In this document: in pieces, positions 32,641-41,357 of the stretch | Layout of the letters: each line of letters starts with the position of its first letter | Position numbering within the stretch: position 1 is the first letter of the stretch | NCBI RefSeq assembly: GCF_038433155.1 | Contig: NZ_JBCDMW010000015.1 | Location: forward strand, 1-64,000 | Reading direction: 5' to 3' | DNA from: Luteococcus sp038433155 | Lineage (GTDB): Bacteria > Actinomycetota > Actinomycetes > Propionibacteriales > Propionibacteriaceae | Length of the DNA stretch: 64,000 bases | Notes under the pieces: model-generated | The model's input: only the letters and a program-made list of their open reading frames with translations | What the model was told of the DNA's origin: nothing | Databases searched by the model: none | Program-made: the position numbers and the translations under genes

Positions 32641-33192
32641 ATGAGCCAGGGCTATCACCATGGAGACCTCCGTCGGGCGTTGCTGGACGAGGCGGTTCGA
32701 CTGATTGACGACCGCGGTCCGACGGGCGTCACGATGCGTGAACTTGCCCGGAGAACCGGAGTCACCCACGCCGCGCCCATGCATCACTTCGGTGACCGCC
32801 GTGGACTCCTGACAGCGATGGCCGTTGAGGGGCTGGAACTGCTCACAGCGGCCATGCGGACCGCCAGACACGCGGGCTTCGATGAGGTGGCCGTTGCCTA
32901 TGTGCGGTTCGCCCGGGCACATCCCGGTCATTATGCCGTGATGCATCGCCCAGAACTCCTGGACGCCAATGCGCCAGACCTGGTGGAGGCTCGTGCTGCC
33001 GCGGCCCGGGAGCTGGCTGGTGGGGTTCGCACCATTCCGGAAGAACGACGTCGCCATGTCAGTTCCGAAGAGGCGGCTCAGATCGCCTGGGCCATGGTGC
33101 ACGGCCTCGCGTCACTTCTGGGGGAGGGAACGCTCCCCGAGGAGTCTGCGGAGACGGTCACCCGGCGAGCAGCACACCAACTCTTCGGCTGA
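32641..33192 (+). CDS. TetR-family transcription regulator
   Basis: A 183-residue repressor-type protein. The N-terminal HTH reads GYHHGDLRRALLDEAVRLIDDRGPTGVTMRELARRTGVTHAAPMHHFGDRRGLLTAM; the C-terminal part (HPGHYAVMHRPELLD) resembles the TetR_C WHG-type domain. It diverges from the DoxX-like gene and is flanked by repeats. Likely an autorepressor that also controls its neighbour. The inducer is unknown. Confidence 0.92.
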   Translation: MSQGYHHGDLRRALLDEAVRLIDDRGPTGVTMRELARRTGVTHAAPMHHFGDRRGLLTAMAVEGLELLTAAMRTARHAGFDEVAVAYVRFARAHPGHYAVMHRPELLDANAPDLVEARAAAARELAGGVRTIPEERRRHVSSEEAAQIAWAMVHGLASLLGEGTLPEESAETVTRRAAHQLFG

Positions 33193-33225
33193 AAGACGGA
33201 GGGCTCAGCAATTTCGCGGCCGTGG

Positions 33226-33315
33226 GACTTCGCGCCAAAGGTCCGGGCCGACGGCCGTTCCGTGAGCGTGCGGAGTGGCCCGAAGCGTCGCGAAGTGTCC
33301 AGCGGTGCGAGAGGG
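33226..33315 (-). repeat. Long inverted repeat, right arm
   Basis: Reverse complement partner of 31962-32047 (see that entry). It starts 34 bases after the tetR stop. Confidence 0.85.
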
Positions 33316-33349
33316 TATTCCCCGGGGAGCGATGGCCCAGCCGCCGTAA

Positions 33350-33376
33350 CCACGATGGCCGAGCTTGTCGAGGCCC
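33350..33376 (+). repeat. 27-bp direct repeat, right copy
   Basis: Matches 31855-31881 with one substitution and contains the dispersed-repeat core GAGCTTGTCGAGG. It lies 50 bases before helY. Confidence 0.85.
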
Positions 33377-33428
33377 CTGAACCTGGTGAGCACAGAAATG
33401 TCAGATCCACCGGATACCCTCGTCGGTG

Positions 33429-36347
33429 ATGACTGACAACGAGATTCCCCAGGTTCCCGACGACGCGTCCGAGCTGCTGGACGGGCCGCTGGCGCCCTTC
33501 GTCGTGCGGCCGGGCAGCCTGCTGGAGCAGTTCGCCGCCGGCTACAGCTTCTCCCTGGACGACTACCAGCTGCGGGCCTGTGCCCAGGTGGAGGATGGCG
33601 CCGGGGTGCTGGTCGCGGCCCCGACGGGTGCTGGCAAGACCGTGGTGGGGGAGTTCGCGGTCTTCTGCGCCCTGGCCGGCGGCAAGAAGTGCTTCTACAC
33701 CACCCCGATCAAGGCGCTGAGCAACCAGAAGTTCCATGATCTGGCCGAGCGGCATGGCGCGGATCGGGTGGGGCTGCTCACCGGCGACTCGTCGATCAAC
33801 TCGGAGGCGCAGGTGGTGGTGATGACCACCGAGGTGCTGCGCAACATGATCTACGCCAACTCCACCACCCTGAACAACCTGGGCTACGTCGTGATGGATG
33901 AGGTGCACTATCTGGCCGACCGCTTCCGTGGCGCCGTCTGGGAAGAGGTGATCATCGGGCTGGCCCCCAGCGTGCAGGTGATCAGCCTGTCGGCCACCGT
34001 CAGCAATGCCGAGGAGTTCGGCGACTGGCTCGACGAGGTGCGCGGCAATGTGCAGGTGGTGGTCAGCGAACGTCGCCCCGTGCCGCTCTACCAGCACATC
34101 ATGGCCGGCAAGCAGATCCACGACCTGTTCGAGGGCGTCGCCCCGACTGCGTCGGCGCTGCCCAGCGAGCGCGCCGCCCGGGTCAACCCGGACCTGCTGA
34201 AACTGGCCAAGAGCGAGGCCAAGGAGGTACGCGACGACTCGCGGCGCCCCCGAGGCCGCTCCGGCAAGGGCAAGAAGAATGTCGCCTACGGCTCGGGCCA
34301 GTTCGGCGGTGCCGCGAAGGCCCACCTGGACCGGCGCGGCGGCCGCGACGGGCGCGGTGAACGGGGCCGGGACTCGCGGGATTCCCGCGACGATCGTCGC
34401 CCGCGGCTGACCCCCAGCCGGGCCGTGATGACCACCCAGCTGCAGCGCGCCAAGCTGCTGCCCGCCATCTGCTTCGTCTTCAGCCGGCAGGGTTGTGACG
34501 GCGCGGTGCGCCAGCTGCTGGGTGCCGGGGTGAACCTGACCAGCGACTCCGAGGCCACCCAGCTGATCGGCATCGCCCAGCGCCACCTCTCGGGCCTGAG
34601 CCCGGCAGACCTGCGCGCCCTGGACCACGACATCTTCCTGGAGGCCCTGAGCCGCGGCATCGCGTCCCACCACGCCGGTCTGCTGCCCGCCTTCAAGGCG
34701 GTGGTGGAGGAGGGCTTTGCCGCCGGCCTGATCAAGATCGTCTTCGCCACCGAAACCCTGGCCCTGGGCATCAACATGCCCGCCAGGACCGTGGTGATCG
34801 AGAAGCTGGTGAAGTACAACGGCGAGAGCCACGTGGACATCACGCCCGGCGAGTACACCCAGCTCACCGGCCGGGCAGGGCGTCGCGGAATCGACGTCGA
34901 AGGCCACGCGGTGGTGCTCTGGCAAGCGGGAATGGACCCACGCGCGGTGGCCGGTCTGGCCTCCCGGCGCACCTACCCGTTGAAGTCCTCCTTCTCACCC
35001 ACCTACAACATGACCGTCAACCTGGTGGGCCGCGTGGGACGGGAACACGCCCGCGGGCTGCTGGAACAGAGCTTCGCCCAGTTCCAGACCGACCGCTCCG
35101 TGGTGAACCTGGCCTCGGTGGCCGCCCGCAACCAGCGGGAGATCGACGACTACCTGAAGGCCGCCCACTGTGACCGCGGCGACTTCGCCGAGTACGCCCG
35201 GCTTCGGGAGGAGATCAACCAGACCGAGGCCGAACAGGCGCGGCTGCGCAAGCAGGACAAGCGCGCCGAGGCGCTCAACTCGCTGCTGACCCTGGAGGCC
35301 GGCGACATCATCCACGTCCCGTCGGGCCGACACGAGGGCTGGGCCGCGGTGATCGACCCCGGCCGACGCGGTGGCCGCGGCGGTGAGCCGCACCCGATGG
35401 TGGTGACCGAGGACCGCGACGTGGTGCGCCTGACCACCAGCGACTTCCCGACCCCCACCCAGGTGGTGGGCAAGCTGCGGATCCCGCGCAAGTTCGACCC
35501 GCGCCAGCCCGCCAGCCGTCGCAACCTGGCCGCCTCCTTCCTGGACAAGCTGCACAGCCTCAACCCGCAGTTGGCCACCCTGCACGGCCCCAAGGCCGAC
35601 GCCGAACTGACCGCCCGGATCAGCGAGCTGCGCCGGGAACTCAAGCGCCACCCCTGCCACGAGTGCCCGGACCGGGAGACCCATGCCCGCTTCGCCGAAC
35701 GGGCGATGCGGCTGGAACGCGACCGCAACCAGGCGCGCTCCCGGGCCGAGGCGCGCAGCAACACCATCGCCAAGCGCTTCGACAAGCTCTGCCAGGTGTT
35801 GGAGAGCCTGGGTTACCTGGGCAGCGAGGACCACGAGGTGACCGACGCCGGCCGAATGCTGGCCCGGCTGTACTCGGAGCTGGATCTGGTGGCCGCCGAG
35901 TGCATCCGCGACGGAGTCTTCGACGGGCTGGATGCCCCGCAGCTGGCCGCCGTGCTCAGCTCACTGGTCTACGAGACCCGACGGGTGGAGCAGGGGCGGA
36001 TGGCCCGCATGCCCGACCGAGCCACCGAGATCGCCCAGCAGGCGCTGCGCACCAAATGGCGCGAGGTGAGTCTGGTGGAGCGGGACTTCCGCCTGGAGCG
36101 AAGCGCGGAACCGGACATCGGCTTCGCCGGGGCCGCCTATGCCTGGGCATCGGGCGAACCGCTCGCCCGGGTGCTTGGTGATTGCGGCCTACCGGCCGGT
36201 GACTTCGTCCGATGGGTCCGTCAAGTGATCGACATGGCCGGTCAGGTGGCGGCCGCCGCCGGGCCGGGAGACCTGCGTCGGACCTGTCGGGAAGCCGTGG
36301 TGGCGATGCGTCGCGGCGTGGTGGAGTTCGACCCCGACGAGGACTAG
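33429..36347 (+). CDS. helY: DEVH-box RNA/DNA helicase HelY (Ski2/Mtr4-like)
   Basis: A large superfamily 2 helicase of 972 residues. Motif I is APTGAGKT, motif II is DEVHYL, motif III is LSATVSN, and motif VI is QLTGRAGRRG. A Ski2-like C-terminal region includes a zinc-like HPCHECPDRETH and ends with the DSHCT domain (VYETRR...). Between motifs III and IV, residues about 270-335 are an Arg/Gly/Asp-rich insert (RRGGRDGRGERGRDSRDSR) resembling the tract in the first gene of the window. ATG 33429 or GTG 33426 could start it; neither has a good ribosome-binding site. Confidence 0.93.
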   Translation: MTDNEIPQVPDDASELLDGPLAPFVVRPGSLLEQFAAGYSFSLDDYQLRACAQVEDGAGVLVAAPTGAGKTVVGEFAVFCALAGGKKCFYTTPIKALSNQKFHDLAERHGADRVGLLTGDSSINSEAQVVVMTTEVLRNMIYANSTTLNNLGYVVMDEVHYLADRFRGAVWEEVIIGLAPSVQVISLSATVSNAEEFGDWLDEVRGNVQVVVSERRPVPLYQHIMAGKQIHDLFEGVAPTASALPSERAARVNPDLLKLAKSEAKEVRDDSRRPRGRSGKGKKNVAYGSGQFGGAAKAHLDRRGGRDGRGERGRDSRDSRDDRRPRLTPSRAVMTTQLQRAKLLPAICFVFSRQGCDGAVRQLLGAGVNLTSDSEATQLIGIAQRHLSGLSPADLRALDHDIFLEALSRGIASHHAGLLPAFKAVVEEGFAAGLIKIVFATETLALGINMPARTVVIEKLVKYNGESHVDITPGEYTQLTGRAGRRGIDVEGHAVVLWQAGMDPRAVAGLASRRTYPLKSSFSPTYNMTVNLVGRVGREHARGLLEQSFAQFQTDRSVVNLASVAARNQREIDDYLKAAHCDRGDFAEYARLREEINQTEAEQARLRKQDKRAEALNSLLTLEAGDIIHVPSGRHEGWAAVIDPGRRGGRGGEPHPMVVTEDRDVVRLTTSDFPTPTQVVGKLRIPRKFDPRQPASRRNLAASFLDKLHSLNPQLATLHGPKADAELTARISELRRELKRHPCHECPDRETHARFAERAMRLERDRNQARSRAEARSNTIAKRFDKLCQVLESLGYLGSEDHEVTDAGRMLARLYSELDLVAAECIRDGVFDGLDAPQLAAVLSSLVYETRRVEQGRMARMPDRATEIAQQALRTKWREVSLVERDFRLERSAEPDIGFAGAAYAWASGEPLARVLGDCGLPAGDFVRWVRQVIDMAGQVAAAAGPGDLRRTCREAVVAMRRGVVEFDPDED

Positions 36348-36363
36348 CCCGTTACCATGGACG

Positions 36364-36382
36364 TGGCCCGGTCACCGGGCCA
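36364..36382 (+). terminator. Hairpin after helY
   Basis: TGGCCCGG-TCA-CCGGGCCA, a perfect 8-bp stem with a 3-base loop, 17 bases after the helY stop. There is no T run, so termination is uncertain. Confidence 0.5.
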
Positions 36383-36436
36383 TCGTCCTGCCCGGACGTC
36401 TTCCCCTGACTGACGCATCCTGAATCGGAGAAATCC

Positions 36437-37384
36437 ATGGCCGGTGGCCTCGCAGCACTGCTCGACGACGTGGCGGCAATCGCCAAGGTGGCAGCCGCAT
36501 CCATTGACGACGTCGGGGCGGCGGCCGGCAAGGCCAGCATCAAGGCCACCGGCGTCGTGGTGGACGACACCGCGGTGACCCCGCAGTATGTCGCCGGCGT
36601 CACGCCCGACCGGGAACTACCGATCATCCGCAAAATTGCGATTGGCTCCATCCGCAACAAGCTGGTCTTCATCCTGCCGGTGGTGATCCTGCTCAGCATC
36701 TACGCCAAGTGGGCTCTGACCCCGATCCTGATGTTGGGTGGTGCCTACCTGTCCTATGAGGGTGCCCACAAGATCTGGGGGAAGCTCACCGGCCACGGGC
36801 ACGGGGAGGGTGCCGGTGGTGACCCGGAGACCCCGGTGGTGCTCGAGGGGCCGGAGCAGGAAGCGAAGATGATCAAGGGGGCCATCACCACCGACTTCAT
36901 CCTCTCCGCCGAGATCATGGTGATTGCCCTGAACGAGGTGACCGACCAGCCATTGCTGACCCGGATCGGCAGCCTGATCGCGGTGGCCCTGCTGATCACC
37001 TTCCTGGTCTACGGCGTGGTGGCGATCATCGTGAAGCTGGACGACATCGGCCTGAAGATGACCCAGAAGGGTCTGAAGTCGGGCGCCATCGTGGTCAAGG
37101 CGATGCCGGTGATCCTGTCCATCCTGTCCACCGTCGGCCTGGCCGCGATGCTCTGGGTGGGCGGCCACCTGATCATGGTGGGCGCCAACGAGCTGGGCCT
37201 GCACGCCCCCTACGAGTTCGTGCACCACCTGGAACACGTCGTCACCCACGCCGTCCCGCACGCCCTGTCCGCGACGCTGGGTTGGTTCACCAACACCCTG
37301 GGGTCCGCGGTGATCGGCTTCGTGGTGGGTTCGATCATCGTCGGCATCCTGGCGCTCATCCCGCACGGCAAGAAGAGCCACTGA
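36437..37384 (+). CDS. DUF808-family membrane protein (YedI-like)
   Basis: A 315-residue protein of unknown function. The N-terminus (AGGLAALLDDVAAIAKVAAASIDDVG) is the DUF808 signature. Several membrane helices follow (about 75-110, 150-200, 215-245, 285-310) with a His/Gly-rich loop (LTGHGHGEGAGG) that could bind metal. GGAGAAA precedes ATG 36437. No functional link to its neighbours is evident. Confidence 0.88.
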   Translation: MAGGLAALLDDVAAIAKVAAASIDDVGAAAGKASIKATGVVVDDTAVTPQYVAGVTPDRELPIIRKIAIGSIRNKLVFILPVVILLSIYAKWALTPILMLGGAYLSYEGAHKIWGKLTGHGHGEGAGGDPETPVVLEGPEQEAKMIKGAITTDFILSAEIMVIALNEVTDQPLLTRIGSLIAVALLITFLVYGVVAIIVKLDDIGLKMTQKGLKSGAIVVKAMPVILSILSTVGLAAMLWVGGHLIMVGANELGLHAPYEFVHHLEHVVTHAVPHALSATLGWFTNTLGSAVIGFVVGSIIVGILALIPHGKKSH

Positions 37385-37411
37385 CACAGGGGCCCGGCTA
37401 CCCTTGGGCCC

Positions 37412-38173
37412 ATGAGCCTTGCCCTGCGCGTCATCCCCTGCCTCGACGTCCATGACGGACGGGTCGTGAAGGGCGTCAACTTCACCAACCTGCGCGACGC
37501 CGGGGATCCGGTGGAGCTGGCCCGTGCCTACGGCGAGGCCGGTGCCGACGAGCTGGTCTTCCTGGACATCTCTGCCTCCGGCGAGGGCCGGGCCACGACG
37601 CGGGAGATGGTCACCCGGTGCGCCGAGACGGTCTTCATCCCGCTGTGCGTCGGCGGGGGAGTGGGCAGCGTCGCCGACGTCGACGCGCTGCTGCGCTGCG
37701 GCGCGGACAAGGTGGGTATCAACACCGGCGCCATCCGCCGCCCCGAGGCGATCAACGAGATCACCCAGCGCTTCGGCAATCAGGTGCTGGTGCTCAGCCT
37801 GGACGCTCGACGCGAGCCCGGTCAGCCGTCGGGCTTCGGGGTCACCACCCACGGCGGCAAGAGGCCGGCCGGTCTGGACGCGATCGCCTGGGTGAAGGAG
37901 GCGGTGGAGCGTGGCGCCGGTGAGGTGCTGCTGAACTCCATGGATGCCGACGGAACCACCGACGGCTTCGACCTGGAGATGATCCGGGCGGTGCGTCAGG
38001 TGGTGGACGTCCCGGTGATCGCCTCCGGCGGTGCCGGCACGGTGCAGCACTTCGTCGATGCCGCCGCGGCCGGTGCCGACGCGGTGCTGGCGGCCAGCGT
38101 CTTCCACTACGGCACCCTGACCATCGCCCAGGTCAAGGACGGGCTGCGCGCAGCCGGTTACACCGTTCGCTGA
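37412..38173 (+). CDS. hisF: Imidazole glycerol phosphate synthase subunit HisF
   Basis: The cyclase half of IGP synthase in histidine synthesis, working with glutaminase HisH. The 253-residue TIM barrel has catalytic Asp11 in VIPCLDVHDGRVVKGVNF and the second catalytic Asp in VLSLDARRE. Phosphate-binding loops are IPLCVGGGVGS and VIASGGAGT. No other his gene is in the window; its neighbours are a DUF808 protein and a HIT protein. The ribosome-binding site is weak. Confidence 0.95.
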   Translation: MSLALRVIPCLDVHDGRVVKGVNFTNLRDAGDPVELARAYGEAGADELVFLDISASGEGRATTREMVTRCAETVFIPLCVGGGVGSVADVDALLRCGADKVGINTGAIRRPEAINEITQRFGNQVLVLSLDARREPGQPSGFGVTTHGGKRPAGLDAIAWVKEAVERGAGEVLLNSMDADGTTDGFDLEMIRAVRQVVDVPVIASGGAGTVQHFVDAAAAGADAVLAASVFHYGTLTIAQVKDGLRAAGYTVR

Positions 38174-38178
38174 CTACC

Positions 38179-38583
38179 ATGGGCCGCATGGATTGCCTGT
38201 TCTGCAGCATCGTGTCCGGGGACCTGCCCAGCCGCAAGGTCTACGAGGATGACCATTCCTACGCCTTCCTCGACATCGCCCCGTTCCACAAGGGGCACAC
38301 GCTGGTGGTGCCCAAGCGGCATGTCGACGACCTGACCGGGGACGCCGAGGTCCTGGCCGAGATCGCGCCCGCGGTCAGCCACGTCTCGCGACTGCTGGTG
38401 GACAAGCTGGACGCCGACGGGCTGAACATGCTCTCCAGCGCCGGCCCGGTGGCTGGCCAGGAGGTCTTCCATCTGCACGTGCACCTGGTGCCCCGCTATG
38501 GCGAGAACCCCGGTCTGGCCGCGCTGCTGCAGAAGGACGACGCGGAGGACCTGGACGAGGTGCTGGCCCAGATCCTGTCCTGA
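38179..38583 (+). CDS. HIT-family hydrolase
   Basis: A histidine-triad nucleotide hydrolase of 134 residues. It opens DCLFCSIVSGDLPSRKVYEDD (zinc-type CxxC in the N-terminus) and has the triad HLHVHLVP near residue 97. Such proteins split nucleoside phosphoramidates or dinucleotides. ATG 38179 lies 5 bases after hisF; ATG 38188 (MDCLF) is an alternative. Confidence 0.92.
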   Translation: MGRMDCLFCSIVSGDLPSRKVYEDDHSYAFLDIAPFHKGHTLVVPKRHVDDLTGDAEVLAEIAPAVSHVSRLLVDKLDADGLNMLSSAGPVAGQEVFHLHVHLVPRYGENPGLAALLQKDDAEDLDEVLAQILS

Positions 38584-38589
38584 TCCGGA

Positions 38590-38608
38590 GGTCGACGAAT
38601 TGTCGACC
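38590..38608 (+). terminator. Hairpin after the HIT gene
   Basis: GGTCGAC-GAATT-GTCGACC, a perfect 7-bp stem with a 5-base loop, 6 bases after the stop. No T run follows. Confidence 0.5.
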
Positions 38609-38740
38609 CCGGTGGTTGAGGGCTGAACTACCATGTCTAAGGTGGTCAGTAGTTGACCGTTGCACAACGTCGTGGATCCCTGATCGGCACGGCGTGTGTG
38701 GTGGCCGACGTCCATTCCCTCGAACCAAAGGACACCCATC

Positions 38741-39235
38741 ATGAGTGCCAAGCCCATCAAGCTGATCGGCATCTGCTCCCTGATTGCCGGGCTGATCATG
38801 CTGGTTGCCGGTGCCGTCACCTGGGGCACCGTCACCAGCCAGCTGAAGAGCGAGAACATCACCGTTCCCGCCGACGCCAAGACCAATGCCGGCAAGAAGG
38901 TCGGTGGCCCCTTCACCGCCTGGAGCCAGGCGGAGATCATCAAGGAGCACGCCCTGCACGGCGCGGAGAACAAGACCTATGCCGAGCTGGGCGCCGAGAT
39001 CAAGAAGGCCGAGGCCGCCAAGGATACCGCCGCGGTGGAGAAGTGGACCAAGGCCCGCACCAGCGCCATGAACGGCTCCTTCCTGCGTGCGTCGCTGTTC
39101 ACCTCCATCGTCAGCTACGGCGTCTCCGCCCTGGTGATGGGGCTGGGCCTGCTGTCCGCCCTGGTGGGCTGGGCGCTGATGCGCGCCGGCAAGATTCTGG
39201 ACGCCACCCGCACCGGCGGCGCAACCGCCGTCTGA
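38741..39235 (+). CDS. Two-helix membrane protein of unknown function
   Basis: A 164-residue protein with a membrane helix near each end (about 7-30 and 117-143) and a polar Lys/Glu/Ala-rich domain between (TYAELGAEIKKAEAAKDTAAVEKWTKART), probably outside the cell. ATG 38741 has AAAGGA upstream. Family not recognised. A strong hairpin follows it. Confidence 0.8.
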   Translation: MSAKPIKLIGICSLIAGLIMLVAGAVTWGTVTSQLKSENITVPADAKTNAGKKVGGPFTAWSQAEIIKEHALHGAENKTYAELGAEIKKAEAAKDTAAVEKWTKARTSAMNGSFLRASLFTSIVSYGVSALVMGLGLLSALVGWALMRAGKILDATRTGGATAV

Positions 39236-39251
39236 GCCCTTCCGGCTTGCT

Positions 39252-39288
39252 GTCAGCCCCGTCGGCCACCGCAGCCGGCGGGGCTGAC
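39252..39288 (+). terminator. Strong hairpin between the membrane protein and the ilv leader
   Basis: GTCAGCCCCG pairs perfectly with CGGGGCTGAC, and the inner TCGGC/GCCGG adds four more pairs and a wobble, giving about a 15-bp stem with a 7-base loop. No T run. It isolates the ilv operon from upstream transcription. Confidence 0.65.
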
Positions 39289-39399
39289 CCGTCCCCGGCG
39301 TCCCGCCGTGAAGTCCACAATACGGAAATGCGTCTCATGATGTGGAAAGCTGGGGTAGGGTCATTGACCGGGCCGTCGCCGGTGCGGGAGAGTCAAGCC

Positions 39400-39432
39400 A
39401 TGCACAGCTTCCTCGTACTGATCAGGCGCTGA
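39400..39432 (+). CDS. ilvBNC leader peptide
   Basis: A 10-codon frame encoding MHSFLVLIRR, with Leu-Val-Leu-Ile in a row, preceded by GGGAG. It sits between the upstream gene and ilvB and runs into an alternative hairpin/terminator structure. Ribosome stalling at these codons when branched-chain aminoacyl-tRNA is scarce would change RNA folding. Attenuation of ilvBNC by a leader peptide is established in Corynebacterium. Confidence 0.85.
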   Translation: MHSFLVLIRR

Positions 39433-39458
39433 GACCAGCCACCACCGGTTCTCAGCGC
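39426..39458 (+). promoter_or_regulatory. Leader pause hairpin of the ilv attenuator
   Basis: GCGCTGAGA (39426-39434) pairs perfectly with TCTCAGCGC (39450-39458). The left arm overlaps the last leader codon and stop, so a ribosome on the leader would disrupt it. I could not resolve a clear antiterminator pairing by eye. Confidence 0.7.
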
Positions 39459-39459
39459 T

Positions 39460-39492
39460 ACCTCCGTCTGCCCAGGGCAGCGGAGGTTTTTT
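39460..39492 (+). terminator. ilvBNC attenuator terminator
   Basis: ACCTCCG-t-CTGCCC pairs with GGGCAG-CGGAGGT across a one-base gap, giving 13 pairs with one bulge, followed by TTTTTT. It is a complete intrinsic terminator located before ilvB, so it must be conditionally read through. Confidence 0.88.
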
Positions 39493-39608
39493 GTTGGCCG
39501 GGCAGGGCTTCACGTCCGGCTGGCGGACAGGTTCAGCAGAGCAAGCAGCGCACGAAATCATCGGGTCAGGGGTCACAGCCCACCCGAACCAACGACGAAG
39601 GGAATGCC

Positions 39609-41357
39609 ATGGCACCCGCAGATGCCACACCCAAGATGATGACCGGCGCCCAGGCGCTCGTCGCCTCGCTGGAGCGTCTCGGGGTAGAGGTTGTCTTCGG
39701 CCTTCCCGGTGGCGCCATCATGCCCGCCTACGACGCGCTCTACGACTCCAAGATCCGCCACATCCTGGTCCGCCACGAGCAGGGCGCCGGACACGCCGCG
39801 GAGGGCTACGCCACCGCCACCGGCCGGGTCGGGGTGTGCATCGCCACCTCCGGCCCGGGTGCCACCAACCTGGTCACCCCCATTGCCGACGCCTACATGG
39901 ACTCCGTGCCCATGGTGGCCATCACCGGCCAGGTGAACTCCACCTTCATTGGCACCGACGCCTTCCAGGAGGCCGACATCCGCGGCATCACGATGCCGAT
40001 CAGCAAGCACAACTTCCTGGTCACCAAGGTGGAGGACATCCCGCGGGCGGTCAAGGAGGCCTTCCACATCGCCGAGACCGGCCGCCCCGGCCCGGTGCTG
40101 GTGGACATCGCCAAGGACGCGCTGGTCAGCTCCGCGCCCTTCGTCTGGCCGTCGGGAATCAACCTGCCCGGCTACAAGCCCACCACCAGGCCGCACAGCC
40201 GCCAGGTGCGTCAGGCCGCCAAGATGATCGCCGAGGCGAAGCGCCCGGTGCTCTACATCGGTGGCGGCGTGATCAAGGCGCGCGCCGCCGAGGAGTTGGC
40301 CAAGCTGGTGGAGGCCACCGGCATCCCCGTGGTCACCACCCTGATGGCCCGCGGTGCCTTCCCGGACAGCCACGAGCTGCACATGGGCATGCCCGGCATG
40401 CACGGCTCGGTCTCCGCCGTCGGCGCCATCCAGCAGTCCGACCTGCTGATCGCCGTCGGCACCCGCTTCGATGACCGGGTGACCGGCAAGCTGGACACCT
40501 TCGCGCCGCTGGCCAAGGTGATCCACGCCGACATCGACCCGGCCGAGATCAGCAAGAACCGGGTGGCGGACCTGCCGATCGTCGGCGACGCGCGCGCCTT
40601 CCTGAAGGAGCTGAACGGCGCGATCGTCGGCGTCGAGCTGGAAGACCTCAAGCCCTGGCAGGACAACCTGGCCTCCCTCAAGCGGCGCTACCCGCTGGGC
40701 TGGGAGGAGCCGACCGACGGCCGGCTCAGCCCGCAGTACGTGATCAAGCGGCTGGGTGAGCTCAGCGGCCCGGACACCATCTTCGCCAGCGGCGTCGGCC
40801 AGCACCAGATGTGGGCCGCGCACTTCCTGCCGCACGAGAAGCCGGGCAAGTGGCTCAACTCCGGCGGCGCCGGCACCATGGGCTACTGCGTGCCGGCCGC
40901 GATGGGCGCCAAGGCGGGCGATCCCGACGCGGTGGTCTGGGGGATCGACGGCGACGGCTGCTTCCAGATGACCAACCAGGAGCTGGTCACCTGCGCCCTC
41001 AATGACATCCCGATCAAGATCGCGGTGATCAACAACAACGTGCTGGGCATGGTGCGGCAGTGGCAGACGCTGTTCTTCGACCAGCGCTACTCCCACACCG
41101 ACCTGAACTCGGAGCGGATCCCGGACTTCCCGAAGCTGGCCGAGGCAATGGGCTGCGTCGGGCTGCGGGCCGAGACCATCGACGAGGTGGACGAGGTGAT
41201 CAACAAGGCGCTGAGCATCAACGACGGCCCCGTCGTGGTGGAATTCGTCGTCGAGAAGGACGCCATGGTGTGGCCGATGGTGGCCGCCGGCACCAGCAAT
41301 GACGACATCAAGATTGCCCGCGACATGGCCCCCGACTGGGAAGAGGAAATCCTGTGA
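39609..41357 (+). CDS. ilvB: Acetolactate synthase large subunit
   Basis: A ThDP enzyme that makes acetolactate or acetohydroxybutyrate in valine, leucine and isoleucine synthesis. The 582-residue protein has catalytic Glu in RHEQGAGHAAEGYA, FAD-domain TLMARGAFPDSH, and the ThDP-Mg motif GDGCFQMTNQELVTC...NNN. ATG 39609 has GAAGGGA upstream. It overlaps ilvN. Regulated by the leader attenuator. Confidence 0.96.
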   Translation: MAPADATPKMMTGAQALVASLERLGVEVVFGLPGGAIMPAYDALYDSKIRHILVRHEQGAGHAAEGYATATGRVGVCIATSGPGATNLVTPIADAYMDSVPMVAITGQVNSTFIGTDAFQEADIRGITMPISKHNFLVTKVEDIPRAVKEAFHIAETGRPGPVLVDIAKDALVSSAPFVWPSGINLPGYKPTTRPHSRQVRQAAKMIAEAKRPVLYIGGGVIKARAAEELAKLVEATGIPVVTTLMARGAFPDSHELHMGMPGMHGSVSAVGAIQQSDLLIAVGTRFDDRVTGKLDTFAPLAKVIHADIDPAEISKNRVADLPIVGDARAFLKELNGAIVGVELEDLKPWQDNLASLKRRYPLGWEEPTDGRLSPQYVIKRLGELSGPDTIFASGVGQHQMWAAHFLPHEKPGKWLNSGGAGTMGYCVPAAMGAKAGDPDAVVWGIDGDGCFQMTNQELVTCALNDIPIKIAVINNNVLGMVRQWQTLFFDQRYSHTDLNSERIPDFPKLAEAMGCVGLRAETIDEVDEVINKALSINDGPVVVEFVVEKDAMVWPMVAAGTSNDDIKIARDMAPDWEEEIL

